Part shown: in pieces, positions 43,375 through 52,953 of the stretch
Layout: the number at the start of each line of letters is the position of its first letter
How positions within the stretch are numbered: position 1 is the first letter of the stretch
Assembly (NCBI RefSeq): GCF_018336935.1
Contig: NZ_CP068771.1
Coordinates: 3,038,001-3,102,000 of the forward strand
DNA from: Serratia plymuthica
Lineage (GTDB): Bacteria; Pseudomonadota; Gammaproteobacteria; Enterobacterales; Enterobacteriaceae
DNA length: 64,000 bases
Direction of reading: 5' to 3'
Translations under genes and position numbers: made by a program
The notes under the pieces: model-generated
Database searches by the model: none
The model's input: only the letters and a program-made list of their open reading frames with translations
What the model was told of the DNA's origin: nothing

Positions 43375-45750
43375 ATGCAAAATAAAGCGTCATTGTCGCC
43401 GCTCGTCATCATAACGGCGTTGTTCGCCGTGTTGAGCGGGCTCTATCTGCTGGCCGGGGGCATCTGGTTGGCTAAGCTCGGAGGTTCGTTGTACTACATC
43501 ATCGCCGGCGTGGTATTGCTGGTCACGGCCTGGCTACTGTTCCGCCGCCGCGCCACCGCGCTGTTGGTGTACGCCCTCTTTCTGCTGGGCACCACGGTCT
43601 GGGCGCTGTGGGAAGTCGGCCCGGATTTCTGGGCACTGACGCCGCGTCTGGACGTCACCTTCTTCTTCGGCCTGTGGCTGGTGCTGCCCTTTATCTATCG
43701 TCGGCTTATCGCCAACGGCAAGCTGGCGTACGGTGCTCTGAGCATCGCGCTGGTAATTACCGTGGGCGTTCTGGCCTACGCGGTGTTTAACGATCCGCAA
43801 GAGGTCCACGGCACTCTTGAACCGGCGCAGGTCAAAGCCGAAACGGATGCGTCCGCCGCCGACTGGCCGGCTTATGGCCGCACGCAGGAAGGCACTCGCT
43901 ACTCCCCGCTGAGCCAGATCAACGACAAAAACGTTGGCCAACTCAAGGAAGCCTGGACCTTCCAGACCGGCGACCTGAAAACCGCCAACGATCCGGGTGA
44001 AATCACCAACGAAGTCACCCCGATTAAAATCCGCGACACGCTTTATCTGTGTACGCCTCACCAGAAGCTGTTCGCGCTGGATGCCGCCACCGGCAAAGAG
44101 AAGTGGAAGTTCGACCCGCAGTTGAAATTCAACCCGACCTTCCAGCACATCACCTGCCGCGGCGTGTCTTACCATGAAACCACCGCAGCGGCCGGCGCAA
44201 CGGCCGATGCCTCTCCGGCACAGTGCGCACGCCGCATTATCCTGCCGGTGAACGATGGCCGTCTGTTTGCTCTGGATGCGGAAACCGGCAAGCCATGCGC
44301 CGACTTCGCCAATAACGGCGAGTTGAATCTGCAAAGCAATATGCCGTATGCGACGCCAGGCCACTATGAGCCAACGTCGCCGCCGGTGATCACCGATAAG
44401 GTGATTGTCGTTGCCGGTGCGGTTACCGATAACTACTCCAACCGTGAGCCTTCGGGCGTGATCCGCGGGTTTGACGTCAACAGCGGCAAACTGCTGTGGG
44501 CCTTTGATCCGGGCGCTAAAGATCCGAACGCCATCCCGGCGGACGAACACCATTTCACACCGAACTCGCCGAACTCCTGGGCGCCGGCCGCCTATGACGC
44601 CAAACTGGACATTGTCTATCTGCCGATGGGCGTGACCACCCCGGATATCTGGGGCGGCGACCGCACGCCGGAAATGGAGCGCTATGCCAGCGGCCTGCTG
44701 GCGCTGAATGCCTCCACCGGCAAGCTGGCCTGGTTCTATCAGACCGTACACCACGACCTGTGGGATATGGACGTGCCGGCTCAGCCTACTCTGGCGGATA
44801 TCACCGACAAGAGCGGCAACAAGGTGCCGGTGATTTACGTGCCTACCAAAACCGGCAATATCTTCGTGCTGAACCGCACCAACGGCGAGTTGGTGGTGCC
44901 GGCGCCAGAAAAACCGGTCCCGCAAGGCCCGGCCAAAGGCGACCGCTTGTCACCTACCCAGCCGTTCTCCGAGCTGACTTTCCGTCCGGAGAAAAAACTG
45001 ACCGGCGCGGATATGTGGGGCGCCACCATCTATGACCAACTGGTCTGCCGGGTGATGTTCCACAGCATGCGTTACGAAGGCACCTTCACCCCGCCTTCCG
45101 AGCAGGGTACGCTGGTGTTCCCGGGTAACCTCGGCATGTTCGAATGGGGCGGCCTGTCTGTCGACACCGACCGTCAAATCGCCATCGCCAACCCGATCGC
45201 ACTGCCGTTCGTTTCCAAACTGATCCCACGCGGCCCGGGCAACCCGATTGAACCGCCAGCCGACGACAAAGGCGGCAGCGGCACCGAAGCCGGCGTGCAG
45301 CCACAGTATGGCGTGCCGTTCGGCGTGACCCTGAACCCGTTCCTGTCGCCGTTTGGCCTGCCATGCAAACAGCCGGCATGGGGTTATATCTCCGCCGTCG
45401 ACCTGAAAACCAACGACATCGTGTGGAAAAAACGCATCGGTACCGTGCGCGACAGCTCTCCATTGCCGCTGCCGTTCAAGATGGGCATGCCGATGTTGGG
45501 CGGGCCGGTTTCTACCGCCGGTAATGTGTTCTTCATTGGCGCAACCGCGGACAACTACCTGCGCGCCTTCAGCGTCACCAACGGTGACAAACTGTGGGAA
45601 GCGCGTCTGCCGGCCGGTGGCCAGGCCACGCCAATGACCTATGAGGTTAACGGCAAGCAGTACGTGGTGATTTCCGCAGGCGGACATGGCTCCTTCGGCA
45701 CCAAGCTGGGCGACTACATCGTCGCTTACGCTCTGCCGGACGAGAAATAA
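43375..45750 (+). CDS. gcd: Membrane-bound PQQ-dependent glucose dehydrogenase
   Basis: A 791-residue quinoprotein that oxidises aldoses to lactones in the periplasm and feeds electrons to ubiquinone. The N-terminus has five hydrophobic helices (about 10-150). The periplasmic eight-bladed PQQ propeller follows (WPAYGRTQEGTRYSPLSQIN; VHHDLWDMDVPAQPTLADIT with the catalytic Asp; TKTGNIFVLNRTNGE with the PQQ-contacting Lys; and the typical Trp-docking repeats). Length matches E. coli Gcd. No pqq biosynthesis gene is in the window, so cofactor supply is unknown. A strong hairpin follows the stop. Confidence 0.95.
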   Translation: MQNKASLSPLVIITALFAVLSGLYLLAGGIWLAKLGGSLYYIIAGVVLLVTAWLLFRRRATALLVYALFLLGTTVWALWEVGPDFWALTPRLDVTFFFGLWLVLPFIYRRLIANGKLAYGALSIALVITVGVLAYAVFNDPQEVHGTLEPAQVKAETDASAADWPAYGRTQEGTRYSPLSQINDKNVGQLKEAWTFQTGDLKTANDPGEITNEVTPIKIRDTLYLCTPHQKLFALDAATGKEKWKFDPQLKFNPTFQHITCRGVSYHETTAAAGATADASPAQCARRIILPVNDGRLFALDAETGKPCADFANNGELNLQSNMPYATPGHYEPTSPPVITDKVIVVAGAVTDNYSNREPSGVIRGFDVNSGKLLWAFDPGAKDPNAIPADEHHFTPNSPNSWAPAAYDAKLDIVYLPMGVTTPDIWGGDRTPEMERYASGLLALNASTGKLAWFYQTVHHDLWDMDVPAQPTLADITDKSGNKVPVIYVPTKTGNIFVLNRTNGELVVPAPEKPVPQGPAKGDRLSPTQPFSELTFRPEKKLTGADMWGATIYDQLVCRVMFHSMRYEGTFTPPSEQGTLVFPGNLGMFEWGGLSVDTDRQIAIANPIALPFVSKLIPRGPGNPIEPPADDKGGSGTEAGVQPQYGVPFGVTLNPFLSPFGLPCKQPAWGYISAVDLKTNDIVWKKRIGTVRDSSPLPLPFKMGMPMLGGPVSTAGNVFFIGATADNYLRAFSVTNGDKLWEARLPAGGQATPMTYEVNGKQYVVISAGGHGSFGTKLGDYIVAYALPDEK

Positions 45751-45772
45751 TCCCCCAAGAGAGTCCTACCCT

Positions 45773-45796
45773 GGAGCACGCCATCCGGCGTGCTCC
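45773..45796 (+). terminator. Terminator-like hairpin after gcd
   Basis: GGAGCACGCC (45773-45782) and GGCGTGCTCC (45787-45796) form a perfect 10-bp stem with an ATCC loop. It is followed by C-rich rather than T-rich sequence. Confidence 0.6.
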
Positions 45797-45946
45797 ATCT
45801 CCCCCCGCAGCGCCCCCGAACCTCAATACGCAATAAATTCACCCCGCAGGCAGCAAACGGATGAGCATCCGGTGCGCCAGGCCGTGCAAACCGCTGCCGA
45901 CACCTCGGCGCTGTGCCATAATGCGCCGCCGAAGGGAGGGCGATAA

Positions 45947-46519
45947 ATGGACATTATTCTACTGCGTCATGGTCAGCCGAACATCGATACCGACAAGCTT
46001 CAGCGCGCCCGTGAGATGCGCGCCTGGATCGATCAATACAATCTTGCGGGCATCGCCGATACGCCGCCCGAAAACGCCAGGTCGCTCGCTTCGCAACCCC
46101 GGTATGTCGTCGCCAGCACCCTGCCAAGAGCCTTGGCTTCACTGGCCTTGCTGGGCCTGCAACCCCACGAGAGCGACGCCCTGTTCTGCGAAGCCGAGCT
46201 GCCGGTTTTATCTGTACCGCTGTTACGTTTACGCCCCTTGCATTGGGTGGTGATTTTTCGTCTCCTGTGGCTGTGCGGCTACGCGAAAAATGTCGAATCC
46301 CTGTCATCAGCCAAAAAACGCGCCGCGGCCGCCAGCAGCAAACTGGCCGATCTCGCGGCGTCTCAGGGGGCGGTATTGCTGTTGGGGCATGGCGTGATGA
46401 ACAGCCTGATTGCCGATAAATTGAAAACGGCCGGCTGGAAGCTTCACAGCCAGTCAGGCAACAGCTACTGGAACGCCAAGGTGTACCGCCTTGCCGCCCC
46501 CTTAACGACATCCGCCTGA
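45947..46519 (+). CDS. Histidine phosphatase family protein
   Basis: A 190-residue member of the phosphoglycerate-mutase-like superfamily. The catalytic RHG motif is in IILLRHGQPN (residues 3-12), and the second His lies in GAVLLLGHGVMNSLIADKL. The middle has a hydrophobic patch (HWVVIFRLLWLCGYA), unusual for soluble members, so weak membrane association is possible. AGGGAGG precedes the ATG. It stands alone. Substrate unknown. Confidence 0.8.
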   Translation: MDIILLRHGQPNIDTDKLQRAREMRAWIDQYNLAGIADTPPENARSLASQPRYVVASTLPRALASLALLGLQPHESDALFCEAELPVLSVPLLRLRPLHWVVIFRLLWLCGYAKNVESLSSAKKRAAAASSKLADLAASQGAVLLLGHGVMNSLIADKLKTAGWKLHSQSGNSYWNAKVYRLAAPLTTSA

Positions 46520-46598
46520 ATGACTGCCAACAAATACATGGCCCCCTAAGCCATAGCAGCTTTAGCGGTCACAGGTGCAACGCCTGTTACAGTTTTCG

Positions 46599-47855
46599 CT
46601 ATCTCACCGCCAGCGGCAGCGTGCTCTCCCCCTTCAATATCCGCGCCTTGCCGCTCAGGGCAAAGGCCGAGATCAGGGTAAACAGCAACGCAATGCAGCC
46701 AAGGATCAGGTAAGAGGTTTTGAAGCCGTAATTGACGTACATCATCCCCGCCGCATAGGACATGCCGATGGCCGACAGTTGCTTGAAGAAGCAAAAGCCC
46801 CACAGGTAAATCGACGCGGAGAGGTTAACGTTAAACTGGGTAGTGATGTATTTGAAGATGCCCACCAGCAGGAACGGCACCTCAAACATATGCAGGGTCT
46901 TGAGGAAAATCACCGCGGTCACCGAGTCCGCCTGCGACGAGCCGATGATCCGCACCGACATAATCACCCCGGCAATCAGCAGCGCATTCTTGCCGCCGAT
47001 ACGGTTGATGATCAAGGGCGCAAAAAACATGATAAAAGCGTTAAGAAACTCGCCCAGCGTGGTGACGTAGCCAAATGCCTGGGTGCCGGCATGCCGATCG
47101 CGGAAAAACGAGGTGAAGAAGTTGGCGAACTGCTGATCGAACACGTCGTACACGCAGGCCACCCCGACGATATACATCACCAGACACCAGAATTTGCGCA
47201 TTTTCAGCAGCCCCAACGCCGCTTTCAGCTTGATGGGTTTGTGGTTCAGCGCCAAGCCGTCCGCCACCGCCAGCGTGTTGTTCTCTTCCGGTTTGAACAG
47301 GTAAAGCAAGCCCGCCAATACCAGCGCGAAGCTCGAGGCCAGCCAAAACGCGAATTGATTGTTAATGGTAAACATGTAGCCGACGATCGAGGCGCAGATC
47401 GCCCAGCCGATGCAGCCAAACAGCCGGGCGCGGCCATATTCGAACCGGCTGCGGCGGCTCACTTTTTCGATATAGGCTTCAATCGCCGGCGAACCGCCGC
47501 TGCACACCAAACCGAGATAAATGCCGCACAGCAGCGCACCCAGCAAAAAGTTGCTTTGCAGCAGCGGCGAGAACACATAGATAAACAACGGCGCCAGAAA
47601 CAGCAGCAGGAAGATAATCATCCACAGCAGGTGTTTCTTCAGGCCAAACTTGTCGGTGACGAAGCCAAAAATCGGCTGGAACACCAGGGCAAACAGCGCC
47701 ATGCCGGCGAACACCAGCCCGGTTTGTCGCTGATCGAGATGATTGACGTCGTGCAGCCAGATAGGAAAGAACGGCAGCACTGCGCCCATGATAAAGAAAT
47801 AGAAAAAACAGAAGGCACCGAAGATCCAAAAGTTCTTGTTTTTCAAATAAAACAT
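46599..47855 (-). CDS. LacY-family galactoside:proton symporter
   Basis: A 418-residue major-facilitator permease with 12 helices, strikingly close to LacY ([20 protein letters not shown]). The sugar- and proton-coupling residues are conserved: Glu in [11 protein letters not shown], Arg in [12 protein letters not shown], Glu in [10 protein letters not shown], Arg in [10 protein letters not shown] and His/Glu in [10 protein letters not shown]. It imports a galactoside with protons. It lies 79 bases after melA, separated by a GC-rich palindrome, so it takes the place of the unrelated MelB carrier: a MelY/RafB-like transporter for melibiose or raffinose. lacY-like, but not lacY by context. Confidence 0.9.
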   Translation of the reverse strand: MFYLKNKNFWIFGAFCFFYFFIMGAVLPFFPIWLHDVNHLDQRQTGLVFAGMALFALVFQPIFGFVTDKFGLKKHLLWMIIFLLLFLAPLFIYVFSPLLQSNFLLGALLCGIYLGLVCSGGSPAIEAYIEKVSRRSRFEYGRARLFGCIGWAICASIVGYMFTINNQFAFWLASSFALVLAGLLYLFKPEENNTLAVADGLALNHKPIKLKAALGLLKMRKFWCLVMYIVGVACVYDVFDQQFANFFTSFFRDRHAGTQAFGYVTTLGEFLNAFIMFFAPLIINRIGGKNALLIAGVIMSVRIIGSSQADSVTAVIFLKTLHMFEVPFLLVGIFKYITTQFNVNLSASIYLWGFCFFKQLSAIGMSYAAGMMYVNYGFKTSYLILGCIALLFTLISAFALSGKARILKGESTLPLAVR

Positions 47856-47878
47856 GACTCACCATCCTATTTTTAACG

Positions 47879-47898
47879 GCGCGGGAAGCCCCGCGCCT
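47879..47898 (-). repeat. Intercistronic palindrome between melA and permease
   Basis: GGCGCGGG and CCCGCGCC form a perfect 8-bp stem over a four-base loop. It lies in the 79-base melA/permease gap and may set differential mRNA stability. Confidence 0.5.
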
Positions 47899-47934
47899 TG
47901 TGCGTTTTGAGGAGGTATAGGGGTAATTCGGCGA

Positions 47935-49242
47935 TTAATGGTAGGCGGGGAGCCAGTTGCCGTGGGCTTCAATCAATTCGTCGCACAGCTTGCGGATGTC
48001 ATCAATCGAAAGCTCGGCGGAGGTGTGCGGATCCAGCAGCGCCGCATGGTAGATAGCCTCGCGTTTGTGCGTGACCGCCGCTTCAATGGTCAACAGTTGA
48101 GTATTGATATTGGTGCGGTTCAGCGCCGCCAGTTGCTCCGGCAAGTTGCCGACGTAGCATGGCGTGATCCCCTGCCCATCCACCAGACAAGGCACTTCGA
48201 CGCAGGCCTCCGCAGGCAGATTGGTGATCAACCCGGTGTTGAGCACGTTGCCGCCAATCTTGTAGGGCCGATCGGTCTCCATCGCCTCGATGATGTAAGA
48301 CGCATATTCATGGCTGCGGCAGTGGGTCAGGCTGGCGTCATGGGTCAGCGCCACTTTCTGTTGCTGCCACTGTTCAATCTGCTCAATACAGCGGCGCGGG
48401 TATTCATCCAGCGGAATATTGAAGCGTTCAATCAGTTCCGGATAATTGCATTTGATCCAGTAAGGCATGTACTCGGCATTGTGTTCCGAAGATTCCGTCA
48501 CGTAATAGCCGAAGGTTTTCATGATTTCATGGCGCACCATGTCATCATGCTTGCCCTGCAAGGCATTGGCGCGGCGCTTGATTTCCGGGTACAGATCTTC
48601 GCCGTGCCGGCGAACGTCCAGCAACCAGGCCATATGGTTGATGCCCGCGATGTGGAACTGCACGTCGTCGGTCGGCATATCCACGCTTTTCAGCAGTGTC
48701 TCGGCGCAAACCTGAACGCTGTGGCACAACCCCACCGTTTTCACTTCGGTATGGCGCAGCATGGCGCCGGTTATCGCCGCCATCGGGTTGGTATAATTCA
48801 GCAACCAGGCATCCGGGCAAACCGCTTCGATATCCCGGGCGAAATCAAACAGCACCGGAATGGTGCGCAGCGCGCGGAAGATACCGCCAATCCCCAGGGT
48901 ATCGGCAATGGTTTGCTGCAGGCCGTATTTTCTGGCAATGGTGAAATCGGTAATGGTGCAAGGATCGTAGCCGCCGACCTGGATGGCATTCACCACGTAA
49001 TTGGCGTTTTTCAATGCCGCGCGGCGGTTCTCCACGCCGAGGTAAGGGGTGATTTTCGCCCTGCCCGCATTGGTATTGCGGTTGATATTGCTCAACATGG
49101 CGAAAGATTCGTTGAGACGGGCGCTGTCGATGTCGTACAGCGCAATATCCACCTCTTTCAATGCCGGCGTCGCCATGATGTCGCCGAGTACGTTCTTGGC
49201 GAAAATGGTGCTGCCTGCGCCCATAAATGTCACTTTAATCAT
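47935..49242 (-). CDS. melA: Alpha-galactosidase, GH4 family
   Basis: A 435-residue glycoside hydrolase family 4 enzyme, needing NAD and Mn(2+), that splits melibiose-type alpha-galactosides in the cytosol. Key features are the NAD motif MIKVTFMGAGSTIFAKNVLG, the metal-ligand Cys in GLCHSVQV and the following His in IAGINHMAWLLDV, plus LLNYTNPMAAITGAML. The start at 49242 follows GGAG; in-frame codons further upstream resemble non-coding sequence. It forms an operon with the LacY-type permease and is divergent from the AraC regulator at 49442. Confidence 0.94.
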   Translation of the reverse strand: MIKVTFMGAGSTIFAKNVLGDIMATPALKEVDIALYDIDSARLNESFAMLSNINRNTNAGRAKITPYLGVENRRAALKNANYVVNAIQVGGYDPCTITDFTIARKYGLQQTIADTLGIGGIFRALRTIPVLFDFARDIEAVCPDAWLLNYTNPMAAITGAMLRHTEVKTVGLCHSVQVCAETLLKSVDMPTDDVQFHIAGINHMAWLLDVRRHGEDLYPEIKRRANALQGKHDDMVRHEIMKTFGYYVTESSEHNAEYMPYWIKCNYPELIERFNIPLDEYPRRCIEQIEQWQQQKVALTHDASLTHCRSHEYASYIIEAMETDRPYKIGGNVLNTGLITNLPAEACVEVPCLVDGQGITPCYVGNLPEQLAALNRTNINTQLLTIEAAVTHKREAIYHAALLDPHTSAELSIDDIRKLCDELIEAHGNWLPAYH

Positions 49243-49441
49243 CGTATTTCTCCGCTGCTGCTGTTTTCGATACGCTGAAATTACCCTGCAACACCGGCAT
49301 GAGATATGGATGTATGTGACCTTGTTATGGCGAAAAATGACGCAGCGCAAAAAGTGTGAGCCAGGTCGGGATCTGGCCGTATCCGGGCGACGCTGCCGCC
49401 ACTACGCTGATACAGTGGGCAGAAAACGGAGGTCATGACGG

Positions 49442-50281
49442 ATGCACAAGAGTTTCACCCTCAATCGCACCGACAATATTGAGCTGAACCTGTACCAGTA
49501 TGGGGAGGAAAATTGTGATAAAGGCCACAGTTTTGGCCCCGCCGTGCGCCAGCACTATCTATTCCATTATGTGATAAGCGGGACCGGCGTGCTGCACAGC
49601 GAATACGGCTCTTTTCCCGTCGTGGCGGGAGAAGGTTTTCTGATCCACCCGCACGACGTGACCACCTACTGCGCCGATAAACGGGATCCCTGGCACTATA
49701 TGTGGCTGGAGGTCGATGGGCTTATCGCCGGCAAGATTTTCGAAGAATGCCACCTGAGCCGTCAATTCCCGATTTATCGGCCCAACCAACGGGACGATAA
49801 CGCCGACGCCCTGGGCTACCTGCGGCAGATCGTTGCCCAGGGCGATGAACACCGGCTGAAGGTGCTCGGGCTGAGTTACCTGTTCTTTTCTGCGCTGATC
49901 GGCAATAGGCTGCAGAGCACGGCGGCACATCCCGATGACAAGGCGCAGCATCTGCGCAAAGCGGTCAAACAAATTGAAAACCGCTACCATGAACATTTGA
50001 CGATTGAGAGCCTGGCCGCCTACTGCAATATCAACCGCAGCTACCTGTGCCGTCTGTTCAAAAACGCCTACGGCATCGGCCCCAAGGAGTATTTGCTTAA
50101 TTTTCGCATGAGTATCGCCGTCAGCCTGCTGAGCAATGGCCATACGGCGATCAAAGTGGTGGGCATTTCGGTCGGTTATGAAAACCAACTGCACTTTTCC
50201 AAAGCCTTCAAGCAGGTGCACGGCGTATCGCCGGCCAAGTGGCGACAGGAAAACCTTCAGACACCGCAGCCTGGCAGGTGA
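49442..50281 (+). CDS. AraC-family regulator of the alpha-galactoside operon
   Basis: A 279-residue regulator. The N-terminal cupin-like sugar-binding domain reads YVISGTGVLHSEYGSFPVVA with HPHDVTTYCADKRDPWHYMW; the C-terminal AraC double helix-turn-helix reads IESLAAYCNINRSYLCRLFK and KVVGISVGYENQLHFSKAFK. This RafR/MsmR-like layout differs from the MelR type. It diverges from melA across 200 bases, so it is the probable activator of melA and the permease. GGAGG precedes the ATG. Confidence 0.87.
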   Translation: MHKSFTLNRTDNIELNLYQYGEENCDKGHSFGPAVRQHYLFHYVISGTGVLHSEYGSFPVVAGEGFLIHPHDVTTYCADKRDPWHYMWLEVDGLIAGKIFEECHLSRQFPIYRPNQRDDNADALGYLRQIVAQGDEHRLKVLGLSYLFFSALIGNRLQSTAAHPDDKAQHLRKAVKQIENRYHEHLTIESLAAYCNINRSYLCRLFKNAYGIGPKEYLLNFRMSIAVSLLSNGHTAIKVVGISVGYENQLHFSKAFKQVHGVSPAKWRQENLQTPQPGR

Positions 50282-50284
50282 CGC

Positions 50285-51754
50285 TCAGCCCCCCACTCGC
50301 CTGGCGCGGGGGGTTGCTTTTTCCGCGACCTCTGCCTGTTTTATACGCGGATATTTCCACAACCAACGCCCGCTGACCATGCGCCAGTAGAAGAGCGCGC
50401 CGCGCACTGCCCAATCCATAAACATGCCGAGCCAAACGCCGATCACGCCCATGCCCAACACAATGCCCAGCGTGTAACCCGCCACCACGCGGCAACCCCA
50501 CATGCCCAGCATCGACACCCACATGGCAAAGCGAGCGTCGCGCGCGCCTTTCAACCCGGCGGGCAGTACCCAGGAGGCGGCCCAGATCGGCATAAAGGCG
50601 GCGTTGAGCCAGATAAGCACTTTCACCACCTCTTTAACGTCGTCCTGCTGGCTATAAAACGAGGCGAACACCCCGGCCAGCGGCGCCGTTCCCCAGGCGA
50701 TAACCGTCAGCCCAATCGTCGCCAGCCAGAAAATGTGGCGCAATTGCCGCTCCGCCTGGGCTATCTGCCCTTTCCCCAGGCGTTTTCCCACGATAATGGT
50801 CGATGCAGAGCCCAGGGCGTTGCCCGGCAGGTTAATTAACGAGGCGATGGAAAAGGCGATGAAATTACCGGCAATGACGTTGGTCCCCATGCCGGCGACA
50901 AACATCTGAGTCAGCAATTTGCCGCCGTTGAACAACACCGATTCGATGCTGGCGGGGATGCCGATCCCCAGCACTTCCCAGAGGATGTTCAGTTTTAACG
51001 GCGTAAAATAGCTTTTCAACGTGATGTGCAGCGCCGGGTTAAACCCAATCATCAGCACGTAAATAATGGCGATGGCACCGATATAGCGGGAAATGGTCAG
51101 CCCCAGCCCGGCGCCGACAAAGCCCAACCCATGCCAGCCCAGCATGCCGTAAATCAGAATGCTGCTGATGATGATGTTGAGGATATTCATGCCGCCGTTG
51201 ATCAGCAGCGGGATCTTGGTATTGCCCGCCCCGCGCAGCGCGCCGCTGCCGATCAGCGCTATGGCGGCGGCCGGATAACTCCACACCGTGGTTTGCAGAT
51301 AAGAAAGCGCCAATGCCTTGACCTCCGGGGTGGCGGCGCCGGCGATCACGTCAATAATCTGCTCGCCCGCCAGATGGATGCCCACCGCCAACACCAAGGC
51401 GACCAGCGTCATCAACACCAACGACTGGCGCGCCGCCGAGCGCGCTCTTTTGCGATCCCGCTTGCCGAGGCTGAAGGCCACCACCACCGTGGTGCCCAAG
51501 TCCACAGCGGCGAAGAAAGCGATAATCACCATATTGAAGCTGTCCGCCAGCCCCACGCCGGCCATGGCTTCCTTACCGATCCAGCTCACCAGGAAGGTGC
51601 TTAGCACCCCCATCAGCAAGACGCAGGCGTTCTCCATAAAGATCGGCACCGCCAGCGGCGTGATCTCACGCCAGAACAGCACGCGGTAGCTTTTTCGTTT
51701 GACATACCAGGGCGTTTTCTCCACGCGCTGACGCAGGGCGGCAAGTAAATTCAA
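50285..51754 (-). CDS. MATE-family multidrug exporter
   Basis: A 489-residue exporter with 12 hydrophobic helices in two six-helix halves, related to EmmdR/YeeO. Signatures include PIFMENACVLLMGVLSTFLV, VAFSLGKRDR and GNALGSASTIIVGKRLGKGQ. It extrudes cationic drugs or flavins in exchange for protons or sodium. The start appears to be a TTG (51752-51754) with a GAG-type ribosome site, as no nearby in-frame ATG exists. The gene converges on the AraC gene and shares its terminator region. Confidence 0.85.
   Translation of the reverse strand: MNLLAALRQRVEKTPWYVKRKSYRVLFWREITPLAVPIFMENACVLLMGVLSTFLVSWIGKEAMAGVGLADSFNMVIIAFFAAVDLGTTVVVAFSLGKRDRKRARSAARQSLVLMTLVALVLAVGIHLAGEQIIDVIAGAATPEVKALALSYLQTTVWSYPAAAIALIGSGALRGAGNTKIPLLINGGMNILNIIISSILIYGMLGWHGLGFVGAGLGLTISRYIGAIAIIYVLMIGFNPALHITLKSYFTPLKLNILWEVLGIGIPASIESVLFNGGKLLTQMFVAGMGTNVIAGNFIAFSIASLINLPGNALGSASTIIVGKRLGKGQIAQAERQLRHIFWLATIGLTVIAWGTAPLAGVFASFYSQQDDVKEVVKVLIWLNAAFMPIWAASWVLPAGLKGARDARFAMWVSMLGMWGCRVVAGYTLGIVLGMGVIGVWLGMFMDWAVRGALFYWRMVSGRWLWKYPRIKQAEVAEKATPRARRVGG
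50289..50325 (+). terminator. Terminator shared by convergent AraC and MATE genes
   Basis: CCCCCC (50289-50294) pairs with GGGGGG (50308-50313) and is followed by TTGCTTTTT on the plus strand. It lies within the MATE gene's last codons. Confidence 0.55.
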
Positions 51755-51874
51755 GATGAACTCGGATAAAAGTGAAACAACATTTCAAAGGATGAATGAC
51801 AGATCGTTATCCTGCAAAGAATTTTTTGTAAGAGAGGTTCTGAAAAATGCGCGGCCTGTGAAAGGGCGTTTTAT

Positions 51875-51910
51875 CGCTGATTGAACGCCGCGTCAGCGCC
51901 GTACCCTGAT
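51875..51910 (+). repeat. 36-bp promoter-like element, copy 1
   Basis: CGCTGATTGAA with GCCGCGT, GCCGT and TGAT blocks upstream of the IolE-like gene. It matches copy 2 at 57343-57378 in 30 of 36 positions. It contains TTGAAC (51881-51886), resembling a -35 box. Confidence 0.6.
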
Positions 51911-51947
51911 TATCGCTTTTCTTCGTAAGCATGGCCGATATCAAGGC

Positions 51948-51963
51948 TGATGGAATTCCATCA
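51948..51963. promoter_or_regulatory. Candidate LacI operator, IolE-like operon
   Basis: TGATGGAATTCCATCA is a perfect 16-bp palindrome 70 bases upstream of the IolE-like start codon. It shares both seven-base arms with the site at 56280-56295 beside the LacI gene. Confidence 0.65.
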
Positions 51964-52032
51964 TCAATCCCATACCCCTCTATTCAGGCGGCTGATTATA
52001 GTGGCGCCATCACAACGACAAGGAGAGCCGCA

Positions 52033-52953
52033 ATGGCGTTTTCCCACCTGAAACTGGGCGTTAGCCCGCTGTGCTGGACTAATGATGTATTAGACGATCT
52101 CGGCGGCGATATTCCTCTGACGACCTGCCTGCAACAAGCAGCACAGGCGGGCTATCAGGGTATCGAACTGGGCCGCAAATTTCCGCGTAACGCGCATGAA
52201 TTGTCCCCCTTGCTTGGCGCAGCAGGGCTGCAACTCGCCTCCGGCTGGCATAGCGGTTTTCTGGCCGATCGCAGCCTGGATGATGAGCTCGAAGCCGTGC
52301 GCCCGCATGCACAGCTTCTGCAGCAATTGGGGGCCGGCGTCATGGTCTACGGTGAATGTGGCCAACTGCCGCACCACGCGCCTCTCGATGACCCTATCTC
52401 TTTGTCCCCTGCGCTCAGCCGCATCGACCTGGCGGCATATTGCAACAAACTGAATGCGTTCGCGGACGTATTGCTGCGCGATTTCGGCCTGAAACTGGCC
52501 TACCACCACCATCTGATGATGCTGGTGGAACATGACGATGAAGTGCAGGCATTGCTTGCGCAGACGCAGGATAACGTGGGGTTGGTATTTGATTCCGGCC
52601 ATGCCTTCGCTGCAGGCGTTGACATGGCATCGGTATTGGAAAAATACGGCCATCGTATCTGCCATATTCATCTGAAAGATGTGCGTCCGCAGGTGCTTCA
52701 GCGGCTCTACGGCGAAGATCTCAGCTTCAATGATGCCGTACGCGCCGGGTTGTTTACCGTGCCGGGGGATGGCGGCATCGACTATGCCCCCTTGATCCGT
52801 TTCGTCGAATCAAGCGGCTATCAAGGCTGGTTAATTGTAGAGGCCGAGCAGGATCCCACGACCGCACCGCCGCTGGCGACAGCCAGCCGGGCATTCAAAT
52901 GGGTGAGCGAACATTTTCCTGTCGATACCCCCCTCAAGGGAGACGCGCAATGA
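52033..52953 (+). CDS. IolE/MocC-like sugar-phosphate-isomerase-fold protein
   Basis: A 306-residue TIM-barrel protein of the xylose-isomerase-like group, closest in pattern to myo-inosose dehydratase IolE or rhizopine-catabolism MocC (GVSPLCWTNDVLDDLGGDIP; LAYHHHLMMLVEHDDEV; ICHIHLKDVRPQVL with metal ligands). It would dehydrate an inosose-type ketone. AAGGAG precedes the ATG at 52033; a longer in-frame extension lacks a site. It is the first gene of the cluster and overlaps the next by four bases. The candidate LacI operator lies 70 bases upstream. Confidence 0.8.
   Translation: MAFSHLKLGVSPLCWTNDVLDDLGGDIPLTTCLQQAAQAGYQGIELGRKFPRNAHELSPLLGAAGLQLASGWHSGFLADRSLDDELEAVRPHAQLLQQLGAGVMVYGECGQLPHHAPLDDPISLSPALSRIDLAAYCNKLNAFADVLLRDFGLKLAYHHHLMMLVEHDDEVQALLAQTQDNVGLVFDSGHAFAAGVDMASVLEKYGHRICHIHLKDVRPQVLQRLYGEDLSFNDAVRAGLFTVPGDGGIDYAPLIRFVESSGYQGWLIVEAEQDPTTAPPLATASRAFKWVSEHFPVDTPLKGDAQ

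Noticed and set aside
43534..44925. Long minus-strand frame of 463 residues inside gcd
   Set aside because: Antisense shadow of a clearly identified quinoprotein; rich in His, Arg and Gly with no domain.
47938..49278. 446-residue plus-strand frame opposite melA
   Set aside because: Antisense to the certain GH4 gene; composition is that of a shadow frame in GC-rich DNA.
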